Source: Providencia rettgeri (lineage in GTDB: Bacteria > Pseudomonadota > Gammaproteobacteria > Enterobacterales > Enterobacteriaceae). Taken from it: a DNA stretch of 64,000 nucleotides. Shown one piece after another: positions 1-7,590 of the stretch. Below the pieces are notes generated by a model. It did not search any database, had not been told where the DNA came from, and worked only from the letters and a program-made list of their open reading frames with translations. Positions within the stretch are counted from its first letter, which is position 1, and each line of letters opens with the position of its first letter. Location: positions 3,688,501-3,752,500 of the forward strand of contig UGTZ01000001.1 of NCBI GenBank assembly GCA_900455085.1. The letters are read 5' to 3'. A program made the position numbers and the translations under genes.

Positions 1-91
1 ACTCTTCAGCAGCTGCAGCAAAACTACCACGGCGGTCGATTGCATCCATAACCCTTAATGATTCAAGCGTTAATGCTCTCTCTTTACTCAT
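1..91 (-). CDS. yhaJ: LysR-family regulator YhaJ, N-terminal fragment
   Basis: Only the first 30 codons lie in the window; the rest is beyond base 1. The reverse strand from an ATG at 89-91 reads MSKERALTLESLRVMDAIDR, then RGSFAAAAEE, nearly identical to the start of E. coli YhaJ. This is the first part of the LysR winged helix-turn-helix. Known family role: DNA-binding regulator that responds to aromatic compounds. It is divergent from yhaK, sharing a 123-bp intergenic region, the usual LysR arrangement and the same as in E. coli. Confidence 0.85.
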   Translation of the reverse strand, partial: MSKERALTLESLRVMDAIDRRGSFAAAAEE

Positions 92-214
92 GAAGTTTCT
101 CTTTCAGGAAATTTGAACAAGGGAAACAGATTAACTGGCTAACAATTCAACGTCCAGCTATTTATTATAACAATAGATTATTAACTTATTTATTTTCGAT
201 GGGGGTTAACCATT

Positions 215-922
215 ATGATGACACTGAGACCCGCTAACCATTGCGGAAAAGCTGATTATGGTTGGCTGCAAGCGCGTTATTCCTTTTCATTTGGCCATTA
301 TTTTGACCCAGATTTTATGGGCTTTAAAACACTCAGAGTGCTGAATCAAGAGGTTATTGCGCCACAAAATGCGCTACAGCCAAGAACCTACCCTCATGTT
401 GATATTTTAAATATCATCCTAAAAGGGCACGCAGAATATCGAGACAGTTTAGGTAATACCATCCAAGCGGATGAAGGTGAATGTGTGCGTTTCTCACCAC
501 GCCCAGATCTTAGCTACAGCGAACAAAATGTGTGCCCCAAAACACCACTAACGCGTTTACAGCTCTGGTTAAATGCTTGCCCACAGCAAGAATCTTTACC
601 CTTGCAAAAAATAGCCATTAGTGAAAATGAGAGTAAGCTTATCGCCTCTCCTGATGGGGAAGATCAAAGCATTCAATTACGTCAACAAATTTGGATCACT
701 CAAATTCACTTGGCAGCCGATGAATCAACAGCGATCACGCTAAAAGGAAAAAATTCATTCCTTCAGTCTATACATGGTGGAGCAACATTACGAACACCAA
801 AAGGCGAACAACTCGGGATGAATTGCAATGATGGGGCATTTATCCAAGATGATAATCAAATCATCATTAGTGCAGATAAACCGTTTAGAGGCCTGTTAAT
901 CGACCTTGGGGAACAAAACTAG
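215..922 (+). CDS. yhaK: YhaK, pirin-like bicupin protein
   Basis: A 235-residue cytoplasmic protein that aligns end to end with E. coli YhaK (shared blocks CGKADYGWLQARY, FSFGHYFDP, LRVLNQEV, QPRTYP.VDILN, LQSIHG, DGAFI). It belongs to the pirin family of double beta-barrels. The metal-binding HPH motif of true pirins is absent; the equivalent stretch reads TYPHVDILN, so quercetinase activity is not expected. YhaK is known as a redox-sensitive protein of unknown substrate. A purine-rich stretch (GGGGGTT) precedes the tandem ATG ATG start, so residue 1 or 2 may be the true start. It is divergent from yhaJ. Confidence 0.85.
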   Translation: MMTLRPANHCGKADYGWLQARYSFSFGHYFDPDFMGFKTLRVLNQEVIAPQNALQPRTYPHVDILNIILKGHAEYRDSLGNTIQADEGECVRFSPRPDLSYSEQNVCPKTPLTRLQLWLNACPQQESLPLQKIAISENESKLIASPDGEDQSIQLRQQIWITQIHLAADESTAITLKGKNSFLQSIHGGATLRTPKGEQLGMNCNDGAFIQDDNQIIISADKPFRGLLIDLGEQN

Positions 923-949
923 CCACTTTCCTGCTATAACAGCATGAAT

Positions 950-969
950 TTTGCGAACGGATTCGCAAA
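950..969 (+). terminator. Hairpin after yhaK, possible weak terminator
   Basis: Perfect inverted repeat TTTGCGAA-CGGA-TTCGCAAA 28 bases after the yhaK stop, followed by a short AT-rich stretch rather than a clean T-run. It could end yhaK transcription, or be a dyad operator upstream of the PRD regulator that starts about 120 bases later. Confidence 0.4.
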
Positions 970-1090
970 TTTAATGATTTACATATCCTACATATTGACA
1001 CGCTTGTGTTAGAGTCCTGCCATTAGCGAGCAAAAAACACGTAATTTTCTTGCTCAAATGCTTTTTCGTTTTGATTTTAAAGGTGTTTCC

Positions 1091-3027
1091 GTGGCTCTAT
1101 TCATTCAACAGCGACATAATCAAATTTTTGCTCAAATTCTGAATGAGGTTGTTCCTCAAAACGAATTAGCAAAAAACTTTTCCGTTTCTACTCGAACTAT
1201 TCGTTCTGATATCAATGAAATCAATGAATTGATACAGCCATATAGTGCACATATTGTGTATGAACGAGGTCGTGGTTATCGGTTGAACATTGAAGATGAA
1301 GCCCTATTTGCAACCTTTACTCAGCAAAATGATGAAGACAATCATATCCCCCGAACGAGCAAAGAGCGCATTGATGCACTGCTATTAAAGCTTTTAATGC
1401 TATCACTCCCCGTAAAGCTTGATGATATAGCTGAAGAATGGTTTATCAGCCGAGGCACTTTACAACAAGATATGGGCGCGGTGAGAGAACAGCTGCAAAA
1501 ATACCAAATTGCATTAGAAAGTATTCCTCACCAAGGTATTCGTTTAAATGGTAGCGAGTGGGCAGTTCGAGCTTGTATGACTGAAACTTTATGGCGTCGT
1601 TATTGCGCACAGATAGCGCCTGATTTAACCACTTTCCGCCCCGATTGTTTGGATAATTTAGACCTGTCATATATCGATAAGGTGTTACATAACAGTTTGA
1701 ATCGTTTTGATATTCGGATTAGCAATGAAGGCCATTTATACCTAGTTTTTAATTGTGCGGTCACTATTTTGCGTATCACTCGCGGTCATGAGCTCACCAC
1801 CGCGGTAAAAAATGATGACAGTGAAGAAGTGATCCGTAAAGCGTGCGATGAAATCTCCAAAGGTTTGATCTACTTTCTTGGCAATGACCTTTCTGGGGCA
1901 GAACTGAGCTATTTGCATGACCAAATTGTTGCCCAACGTATTAGTAACCAAGACTCTAGCACGCAAAAAAGTGGTACTCATAATGAGCTATGTGAATATA
2001 TTTTAAATTATATTAATGAATTATATAATTATGACTTACGAAATGATGAAAAGCTCAAAAAAGATCTCAATACGCATCTTGCGGCCTTAATCACTCGCCT
2101 GCAGTATCATATTTCTACACCAAATCCGCTATTATCTGATATTAAACAATACTATCCGTTTGCCTATGACGTCACACTCAGTGCATTAACCAGCGCAAGT
2201 AAACAATTACTCCCCCACCCAATCAGTGAAGATGAACTGGGTTATCTTGCAGTTCATATCGGTGTTAGCCTCGAACGTAACTATGGCGCAGGGTCAATTC
2301 GCCAAACAGAAGTACTGGTAGTCACCGATGCAGGAAACTCCACGTTTCGCGTGGTTGAATCTAAAATCATGCGTGAGTTTCCACAACTCAAATTTAGTCG
2401 AGGGTTAACATTACAAGAGTATGAATCCTTGGATGAAGTCACTGAAGATTTTGTGATAACCACAGTACGAATTTCAGAGAAAAACAAGCCTGTTATTAAA
2501 ATCGCGCCTTTCCCAACGCCCTATCAGCTAGAGCAAGTTGGCCGCCTAGCTATGGTTGATCAAACTCGCCCTTATATTATTGAGCGTTTTTTTGATGAAC
2601 GGTTCTTCATGGTAATTAATGAAAAAATTAGCCAAGAAGAGCTCTTTCAAATGGTTTGCCATAAATTACAGCAAGAAGGCTATGTAACCCCCGATTTTTA
2701 TCCATCACTACAAGAACGTGAATCAATTGTTTCCACATTGCTCGGGAAGGCATCGCATTACCCCACTCTTTAGGCTTACTTGCCAATAAAACGGTGGTTG
2801 CAACCGTTGTGGCCCCAAAAGGCATTGAATGGAATAAAGAAACCAAAGAGAACGCTTATGTCATTTTCTTGTTGGCTATTAGTAAAACAGACTATGAAGA
2901 AGCGATGGCTATTTATGATTTATTCGTTACCTTTGTAAAGGAAAAAACGACTCGTCGCTTAGTAAGTGTCAAAAATTTCAATGAATTCCAAGTGATAGCT
3001 AAAGATAGCTTAGCACGTATCCTCTAA
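1091..3027 (+). CDS. PRD/EIIA-containing transcriptional regulator (MtlR/LicR type), frameshifted
   Basis: Seen as two reading frames, 1058-2773 and one ending at 3027. Restoring one G in the GGGAAGG run near 2744-2750 joins them into about 645 residues and yields the EIIA motif LGKGIALPHSLGLL. Start: GTG 1091 is preferred over ATG 1058 because AAAGG lies about 8 bases upstream. Domains: N-terminal helix-turn-helix (NELAKNFSVSTRTIRSDINE), two PRDs (about residues 190-405), an EIIB-like domain (about 415-500) and a C-terminal EIIA-like domain whose putative phospho-histidine (about 559) lies just after the frameshift. The EIIB-like loop reads VVTDAGNST, with no cysteine. Such regulators are controlled by PTS phosphorylation. 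It precedes, and probably controls, the cluster from 3510. Sequence error and true mutation cannot be told apart here. Confidence 0.8.
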
Positions 3028-3509
3028 TCTGATAGCAACTTCCACTTCGTAGTGGAAAAGTGGAAGTTGCTGACTTTTACGTGATCCTAACCACAACTCT
3101 CGCAAATATTTTCCTATCCTAAACGGCCTGTTTTACGCACAGAGTAACTAAGTGGAAGCTATTACAATCAACACAACATAATTTCTATTTATTGTTTCCA
3201 CTTTTCTTTCCAGTTCCTTTTTTCAATTCCATTTTTTATGTAAAAAAATAATCAATTGATAAACAACATATTTTATTCGAAGTATTGTTATTTTTATCCT
3301 TTTTAGATAATTGATTGATGTCAATTTTTCCACTTAACTTCCACATAGAACAAAAAACATACCAATCCAACTAATATTTATTTCCAAATAATTTCCACTT
3401 TGAAGTGGAAATTCACTGCCTGCAAAAAATACCAATAAACGTCTAATGTATAAGGCATGAAGGAACAGAGTAGTCTAACTTGCAATATTACTTTGGATTT
3501 TAAATAGTT
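3028..3509. promoter_or_regulatory. AT-rich control region with an array of TTCCACTT octamers
   Basis: The 482 bases between the regulator and the PRD operon hold seven exact copies of TTCCACTT or its complement: 3040-3047, 3058-3065, 3150-3157, 3196-3203, 3328-3335, 3393-3400 and 3403-3410. Near copies lie at 3051-3057 and 3339-3345. Two pairs form palindromes: a 13-bp stem at 3035-3047/3058-3070, and TTTCCACTT-TG-AAGTGGAAA at 3392-3411. Such density suggests operator sites for one DNA-binding protein, plausibly the upstream regulator. No convincing -24/-12 promoter was found. The first palindrome may also end the regulator transcript. Confidence 0.65.
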
Positions 3510-3848
3510 ATGAGTGAATCAGTTGTCGTTTTTAAAATGTTAGAACATAACCTTGATATTGATGAGGTGACACAAAAACTGCTAGCAGTGATTACTGACT
3601 GGCTCAAGCAGGAGGATTGCTACACCACGGATGTACAACAACAGATGTTGGAATCTCATTTACGTGCCATGGTCGGTAGAGCAAAAACGGGTGAAGCCTT
3701 ACCAGAAGTTGATATCAGCCTATTTGATGAAATCTCTGAACATTCGATTACGCTCGCGCAACGGGTTGTTGACACACTTCCCGGTTTAGCACCTGAAGAA
3801 ACCTATTTACTCTCTGTTCACTTTGAAGTTGCACGTTCAAATGATTAA
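3510..3848 (+). CDS. Small stand-alone PRD-domain protein
   Basis: 112 residues forming one PTS regulation domain with no DNA-binding or EII part. The two PRD-type histidines are in place: His50 in LESHLRAMV and His104 in LLSVHFEVA. It is the first gene of the SFCGS-DUF4312-DUF4311-DUF4310 cluster, ending 32 bases before SFCGS. As I recall it matches the small family found at the head of the same cluster in Enterococcus faecalis (EF_0829 type). It may sense PTS phosphorylation and act on the larger PRD regulator or the transporter; that is inference. No good Shine-Dalgarno sequence precedes the ATG. Confidence 0.75.
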   Translation: MSESVVVFKMLEHNLDIDEVTQKLLAVITDWLKQEDCYTTDVQQQMLESHLRAMVGRAKTGEALPEVDISLFDEISEHSITLAQRVVDTLPGLAPEETYLLSVHFEVARSND

Positions 3849-3880
3849 TTACTAATTTGGTAGGATTTGGAGAATATTTT

Positions 3881-4246
3881 ATGAAACAGATAGTTGTTGT
3901 TATCGGTGACCGTTTAGGTAAAGGCCAAAAAGTAGCGGCGGGTGTTGAAGCTGCTGGCGGTAAAGCGATTGTTGTTCCAGGTGTCGCCGCTGACATGAAA
4001 CTTGGCGATGTGATGAACGCAGAACAAGCCGATTTAGGTATCTCATTTTGTGGAAGTGGTGGCGCTGGTGCAATCACAGCTCAAACTAAGTATGGCTATA
4101 AAGCTCGCTATGGGATGCGCTCCATTGAAGAGGGAGAAACCGCAATTGCAGACGGTTGCAATGTATTAGGTTTCGGTTTTATGGACAAGGAAGAGTTAGG
4201 CGAGCGCTTAGTAAAAGCATTCAATAAAAAATACGGCAACGCTTAA
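3881..4246 (+). CDS. Glycine-rich SFCGS family protein
   Basis: 121 residues from ATG 3881. An upstream in-frame start at 3857 is less likely because TTGGAGA sits 7 bases before 3881. The signature SFCGS lies at residues 55-59, inside DLGISFCGSGGAGAITA, with Cys57 at a glycine-rich loop. The N-terminus (KQIVVVIGDRLGKG) looks like an alpha/beta fold. The cysteine loop and what follows (GYKARYGM, then NVLGFGF) resemble the active-site half of RpiB/LacAB sugar-phosphate isomerases (DRGI..CGTGIG, then NVLALG). Function is unknown. It overlaps DUF4312 by one base, so the two are probably translated together. Confidence 0.8.
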   Translation: MKQIVVVIGDRLGKGQKVAAGVEAAGGKAIVVPGVAADMKLGDVMNAEQADLGISFCGSGGAGAITAQTKYGYKARYGMRSIEEGETAIADGCNVLGFGFMDKEELGERLVKAFNKKYGNA

Positions 4247-4542
4247 TGAAAAAATCTATCGAAACGGTTGTACGGGTTACAGGGCAAGGCGACACTAAGC
4301 AAAAAGCGATAGCTGACGCCTTAAATTCAATTCAAAAAACCGTACTGAAAAACAGCACAGACATCATCCTACGAATTGAACCAAAGGATGTTGAAGTGAT
4401 TAGTGCTCACTCTCATTCGCGGACAGAAAAATTTCTTTTTCTCTTTTTGCCACGCAAACGTGAACATTTTCGTGTTGTACTCGACGTTTCGCTGGATGTC
4501 ACTTTACTTTCTGTCAACGAAATACCATTTACAGAACAATAA
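4246..4542 (+). CDS. DUF4312 family protein
   Basis: 98 residues, soluble, with no motif I can assign. The N-terminal half looks like an alpha/beta unit (ETVVRVTGQGDTKQKAIADA), followed by HSHSRTEKFLFLFLPRKREHFR and a beta-rich end. Its ATG overlaps the stop of the SFCGS gene (TAATG), and it is followed 26 bases later by the first membrane gene. It always seems to travel with SFCGS, DUF4311 and DUF4310, so it is probably a soluble part of the same transport or enzyme complex. Family assignment rests on size, order and remembered sequence. Confidence 0.75.
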   Translation: MKKSIETVVRVTGQGDTKQKAIADALNSIQKTVLKNSTDIILRIEPKDVEVISAHSHSRTEKFLFLFLPRKREHFRVVLDVSLDVTLLSVNEIPFTEQ

Positions 4543-4568
4543 TAGCAATCAGGTCTGGAGTTAATTCC

Positions 4569-5360
4569 ATGAGTGAAACTGCATCTTTTCTAGAAATATT
4601 GGGCATGTCCCTGATCATCGGTGGGCTCTGCGGCTTTGGCTTAGGCGCAGGGGCTGCGCGTATGTTCCACGCACCAACCGTACAAGGTATGGGGGCATTC
4701 CGTACATTGGGTGAGCTGAACGCGTGTGAAGGCGACCCAGCATCTCACTTTTCTTTTGGCTTAGGATTTTTCTTTAATGCATGGGCATCATCAGTTGCTG
4801 CAGGGGCATTTACACAAGACGTTGACCACCGCATCATCCCAAACTGGGGTGCGGCAGCGCTGTTAACCAAAAACCGTAGTGTCGCTGACACACTGCATAA
4901 CCCGAAAAAAATGGCGATTGCTTGTGCCATCATCGGGGCATTAGTTGTCGCCTTCTTAAACACAACCGCTTCCGCAGTTCCGGCTGCACTGCAAACGACA
5001 GCCATTAATGTACTAGTGCCTGCCGCAAACTTGTTAGTTAACACAGTGATGCCAGTCATCTTCTGGTTAGCTGCTATGGATGCTGGTCGTCGTTCAGGTT
5101 TCTGGGCAACATTATTTGGTGGTTGTGCTCAGTTAATCATGGGGAATGCTATCCCGGGTTTAGTTTTAGGTATCTTGATTGGTAAAGGCGTTGATGACAA
5201 CGGCTGGAACCGTATCACTCGCACAATGATGATAACCGTGGTTCTCTTGTTCGTTCTCAGCGGCTTCTTCCGTGAGTTCGACCTGAAGATGATCACCTCT
5301 TTCAACCTAGATAAACCATTGTGGCTTGAATACGTCCACGGTCTGCTGAGCGGGAAATAA
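4569..5360 (+). CDS. DUF4311 family integral membrane protein
   Basis: 263 residues with about six hydrophobic segments (near 8-30, 64-85, 113-135, 145-168, 178-205, 217-236). It has many small residues and conserved polar patches such as GELNACEGDPASHFSFG and MDAGRRSGFW between helices. GGAG lies 12 bases before ATG 4569. It precedes DUF4310 by 2 bases. The two unlike membrane proteins, with soluble SFCGS and DUF4312, look like a four-part permease. No known transporter family signature, ATPase or PTS EIIC motif is visible, so energy coupling is unknown. Confidence 0.78.
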   Translation: MSETASFLEILGMSLIIGGLCGFGLGAGAARMFHAPTVQGMGAFRTLGELNACEGDPASHFSFGLGFFFNAWASSVAAGAFTQDVDHRIIPNWGAAALLTKNRSVADTLHNPKKMAIACAIIGALVVAFLNTTASAVPAALQTTAINVLVPAANLLVNTVMPVIFWLAAMDAGRRSGFWATLFGGCAQLIMGNAIPGLVLGILIGKGVDDNGWNRITRTMMITVVLLFVLSGFFREFDLKMITSFNLDKPLWLEYVHGLLSGK

Positions 5361-5362
5361 TC

Positions 5363-6016
5363 ATGACAACTGAAATTAACAAACAAGATTTTTGGTACGC
5401 AGAATGGTCCTTCCCGATTTTTGTTGGATTGCTATCTGCTGGGATCTTCGCCGGTACCCACATGTATGTCGTCTACGGCTTTGGTGCATTTAACGAAGTA
5501 GCGTTCGTCGCCATGTTACGTGCAGGCTTAGATACAGGGGTTTACGGTGCAGTCGCCGCATTCGGTGCAAGTTTCTTATTTGCTCGAATCATCGAAGGGT
5601 CACTGGTTGGTATTTTAGATATTGGTGGGGCGCTGCAAACTGGTATTGGGCTGGGTGTTCCTGCTCTATTCCTCGCTGCGGGTTGGGATATTCTAGTCAC
5701 TAACTTCTGGCTTTCATTAGTGACAGGTTTATTCCTTGGGGTATTAATCGGTTTACTGATTGTCTTTGCACGTAAATTCACCATTGCCCAAGCCAACTCA
5801 ACCTTTGGTGCAGACGTCATGATGGGTGCGGGTAATACTTCAGGTCGATTCTTAGGCCCATTGATTATCTTAGCCGCCATGGCAGCTTCTATTCCAATCG
5901 GAATTGGTTCATTAATCGGCGCATTGATTTTCTATGTATGGCAAAAACCGGTTGCCGGTGGCGCCATTTTAGGTGCGATGTTATTTGGTTATTTCTTCCT
6001 ATCGTCGCCTAACTAG
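5363..6016 (+). CDS. DUF4310 family integral membrane protein
   Basis: 217 residues with five or six hydrophobic segments, beginning MTTEINKQDFWYAEWSFPIF and ending in a membrane segment (GAMLFGYFFLSS). The N-terminal tail is probably cytoplasmic. The ATG lies 2 bases after the DUF4311 stop, so the pair is almost certainly co-translated and forms a heteromeric membrane complex. It is the last gene of the transporter-like half; a GC-rich hairpin and an ERIC array separate it from the catabolic half. Substrate unknown; the downstream enzymes suggest an acylated amino-sugar acid. Confidence 0.78.
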   Translation: MTTEINKQDFWYAEWSFPIFVGLLSAGIFAGTHMYVVYGFGAFNEVAFVAMLRAGLDTGVYGAVAAFGASFLFARIIEGSLVGILDIGGALQTGIGLGVPALFLAAGWDILVTNFWLSLVTGLFLGVLIGLLIVFARKFTIAQANSTFGADVMMGAGNTSGRFLGPLIILAAMAASIPIGIGSLIGALIFYVWQKPVAGGAILGAMLFGYFFLSSPN

Positions 6017-6102
6017 TATCCTCCCGGAGCATCTGCTCCGGGTTACTGAATAACATCATTAAAAACAGGCTCGAAATAGTTCAAAGAGTAGCGTAAGAGT
6101 AA

Positions 6103-6406
6103 CCAACAACGCTGCGGTTGGCATTATTTAGAACAAGTATTCAAGTATTTAAGCATGCTCTAGATAATTCAAATTGCAGCTAGGCGGCAAACGACGATAT
6201 CCCTAGGAGCATACAAAAGTATGTGACTAGGGTAGCGGAAGTGCTGCCAACAACGCTGCGGTTGGCATTATTTAGAACAAGTATTCAAGTATTTAAGCAT
6301 GCTCTAAATAATTCAAATTGCAGCTAGGCGGCAAACGACGATATCCCTAGGAGCATACAAAAGTATGTGACTAGGGTAGCGGAAGTGCTGCCAACAACGC
6401 TGCGGT
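6103..6406. repeat. 144-bp tandem direct repeat built on ERIC
   Basis: CCAACAACGCTGCGG recurs at 6103, 6247 and 6391, a period of exactly 144 bases. Units 6103-6246 and 6247-6390 are nearly identical (one visible difference, CTCTAGATAA versus CTCTAAATAA), and a third copy is cut short after about 16 bases. Each unit holds most of one ERIC plus the linker TTGGCATTATTTAGAACAAG and about 20 following bases. This looks like a recent tandem duplication. Confidence 0.9.
6155..6262. repeat. ERIC element, first copy (3' end truncated)
   Basis: Begins ATGCTCTAGATAATTC and holds the ERIC core ATCCCTAGGAGCATAC / GTATGTGACTAGGGTAGCG, the enterobacterial consensus with a few changes. It keeps the GCCAACAACGCTGCGG block but loses the terminal GAGCAT, running directly into the next duplicated unit. 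Confidence 0.85.
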
Positions 6407-6424
6407 TTGAAGTATGACGAGCAT
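6299..6424. repeat. ERIC element, second copy (complete, 126 bp)
   Basis: Complete element bounded by the terminal inverted repeat ATGCTC (6299-6304) and GAGCAT (6419-6424), with the central palindromic core CCCTAGGAGCATAC / GTATGTGACTAGGG. Its length matches the classical ERIC of about 126 bp. It ends 26 bases before the start codon of the amidohydrolase. Confidence 0.9.
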
Positions 6425-6450
6425 CGAGTATGAGTATAAAGAGGGCAACT

Positions 6451-7590
6451 ATGTACACTCTAATCATCAAACAAGGTAAGCGTATCGATGGCTCGATTAT
6501 CGATATTCTTATCAAAGATGGAAAAATCGAAGCAGCAGGCCCTGAGTTAGCCTGTAACCAGCAAGCTGACAAAATTATTGATCTCCAAGGTAAAACTTAT
6601 GTCAGCGCCGGATGGATTGATTCTCACGCACACTGTTTTGTTGAGTCACCTATTTACTTCGATGACCCTGATTTAGCAGGAGCCGCTGGCGGAGTTACCT
6701 CACTGGTTGATGCAGGCAGTGTCGGTGCTGATGATATTGATAAATTTTATCAACTGACACAAAAATCGAAAACCAATGTCTTTTCTCTGTTAAATATTTC
6801 ACGCATTGGCATCATTGCACAAAATGAATTGTCCGATATGAACAACATCAATGATGCCTGCTTTCAAGACGCTATCGAGCGCCACTCAGGCTTTGTTGTT
6901 GGTATGAAAGCGCGTATGAGTAAAAGTGTGGTTGGTGAAAATGGTATTGCACCACTGATTAAAGCTAAAGAAATGCAGAAAAAACACCATCTTCCACTCA
7001 TGGTGCATATCGGCAACAACCCACCGGATATCGATGAAGTCGCTGATTTACTGACACGTGGCGATATCATCACTCACTGCTTTAATGGCAAACCCAATAA
7101 GATTTTAGGCGAAGATGGCTACCTAAAACCATCAATTGCTCGCGCACTCGCACGGGGTGTCATATTAGATGTTGGCCATGGCGGTGAGAGTTTTAGCTTT
7201 AAAGTTGCCGAACAAGCCATGCGCATCGGCACTTACCCTGACATTATCAGTTCCGATATTTACCACCGCAACCGCGTTAATGGCCCTGTTTATAGCCTCG
7301 CTTTTGTGATGACCAAATTCCTGTGTATGGGCTTTAGTGCGGAACAAGTGCTTCGCTGCGTTACCGAAAAAGCCGCCAATTTCTTATCATTACCCGCGAA
7401 AGGCTATTTAAGGCCGGGCTTTGACGCCGACATAACCCTTTTTGACCTTAAAGAAGAGCAAACCGAGCTCACGGATGCAGAAGGCGAACACCGTATAGGC
7501 ACTCACCGCTTCGTACCATTGGCTGCTATCGTCGGTGGAAAACACATTATTCATGCACAAGGTGAATCAGAACATGCAATCGATTTATGA
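6451..7590 (+). CDS. Amidohydrolase/deacetylase family metallohydrolase (COG3964 type)
   Basis: 379 residues from ATG 6451, chosen over the in-frame ATG 6430 because AGAGGG sits 5 bases upstream of 6451 and 6430 abuts the ERIC end. Amidohydrolase-superfamily barrel with the expected metal ligands visible: His59 and His61 (DSHAHC), probable carbamylated Lys153 (GMKARMS), His186 (MVHIGN), His209 (THCFNG) and the catalytic Asp269 (SSDIYHRN). Members are often misnamed dihydroorotase; some were shown to deacetylate small N- or O-acyl substrates. It overlaps the PLP enzyme by 17 bases. Inferred role: removes an acyl group from the imported compound before ammonia elimination. Confidence 0.85.
   Translation: MYTLIIKQGKRIDGSIIDILIKDGKIEAAGPELACNQQADKIIDLQGKTYVSAGWIDSHAHCFVESPIYFDDPDLAGAAGGVTSLVDAGSVGADDIDKFYQLTQKSKTNVFSLLNISRIGIIAQNELSDMNNINDACFQDAIERHSGFVVGMKARMSKSVVGENGIAPLIKAKEMQKKHHLPLMVHIGNNPPDIDEVADLLTRGDIITHCFNGKPNKILGEDGYLKPSIARALARGVILDVGHGGESFSFKVAEQAMRIGTYPDIISSDIYHRNRVNGPVYSLAFVMTKFLCMGFSAEQVLRCVTEKAANFLSLPAKGYLRPGFDADITLFDLKEEQTELTDAEGEHRIGTHRFVPLAAIVGGKHIIHAQGESEHAIDL

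Larger units (their letters stand above)
6017..6450. other. Intra-operon gap with hairpin and ERIC array
   Basis: 434 bases without a gene inside an otherwise tight operon. It holds the palindrome CCCGGAGCA-TC-TGCTCCGGG (6023-6042, no T-run, so more likely an mRNA-stabilising hairpin than a terminator). A right-half ERIC remnant (about 6061-6120) and the tandem ERIC array (6103-6424) follow. The amidohydrolase ribosome-binding site (AGAGGG, 6440-6445) begins 15 bases after the last ERIC end. Confidence 0.7.

Noticed and set aside
3035..3411. Possible CRISPR array from repeated TTCCACTT
   Set aside because: Copies are only 8 bases, occur in both orientations and have irregular spacing; no cas genes nearby.
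3028..3509. CRP site in the octamer region
   Set aside because: No TGTGA-N6-TCACA match could be found.
6103..6424. Tandem repeat as insertion-sequence ends
   Set aside because: No transposase, and the core matches ERIC with its typical length and terminal repeats.
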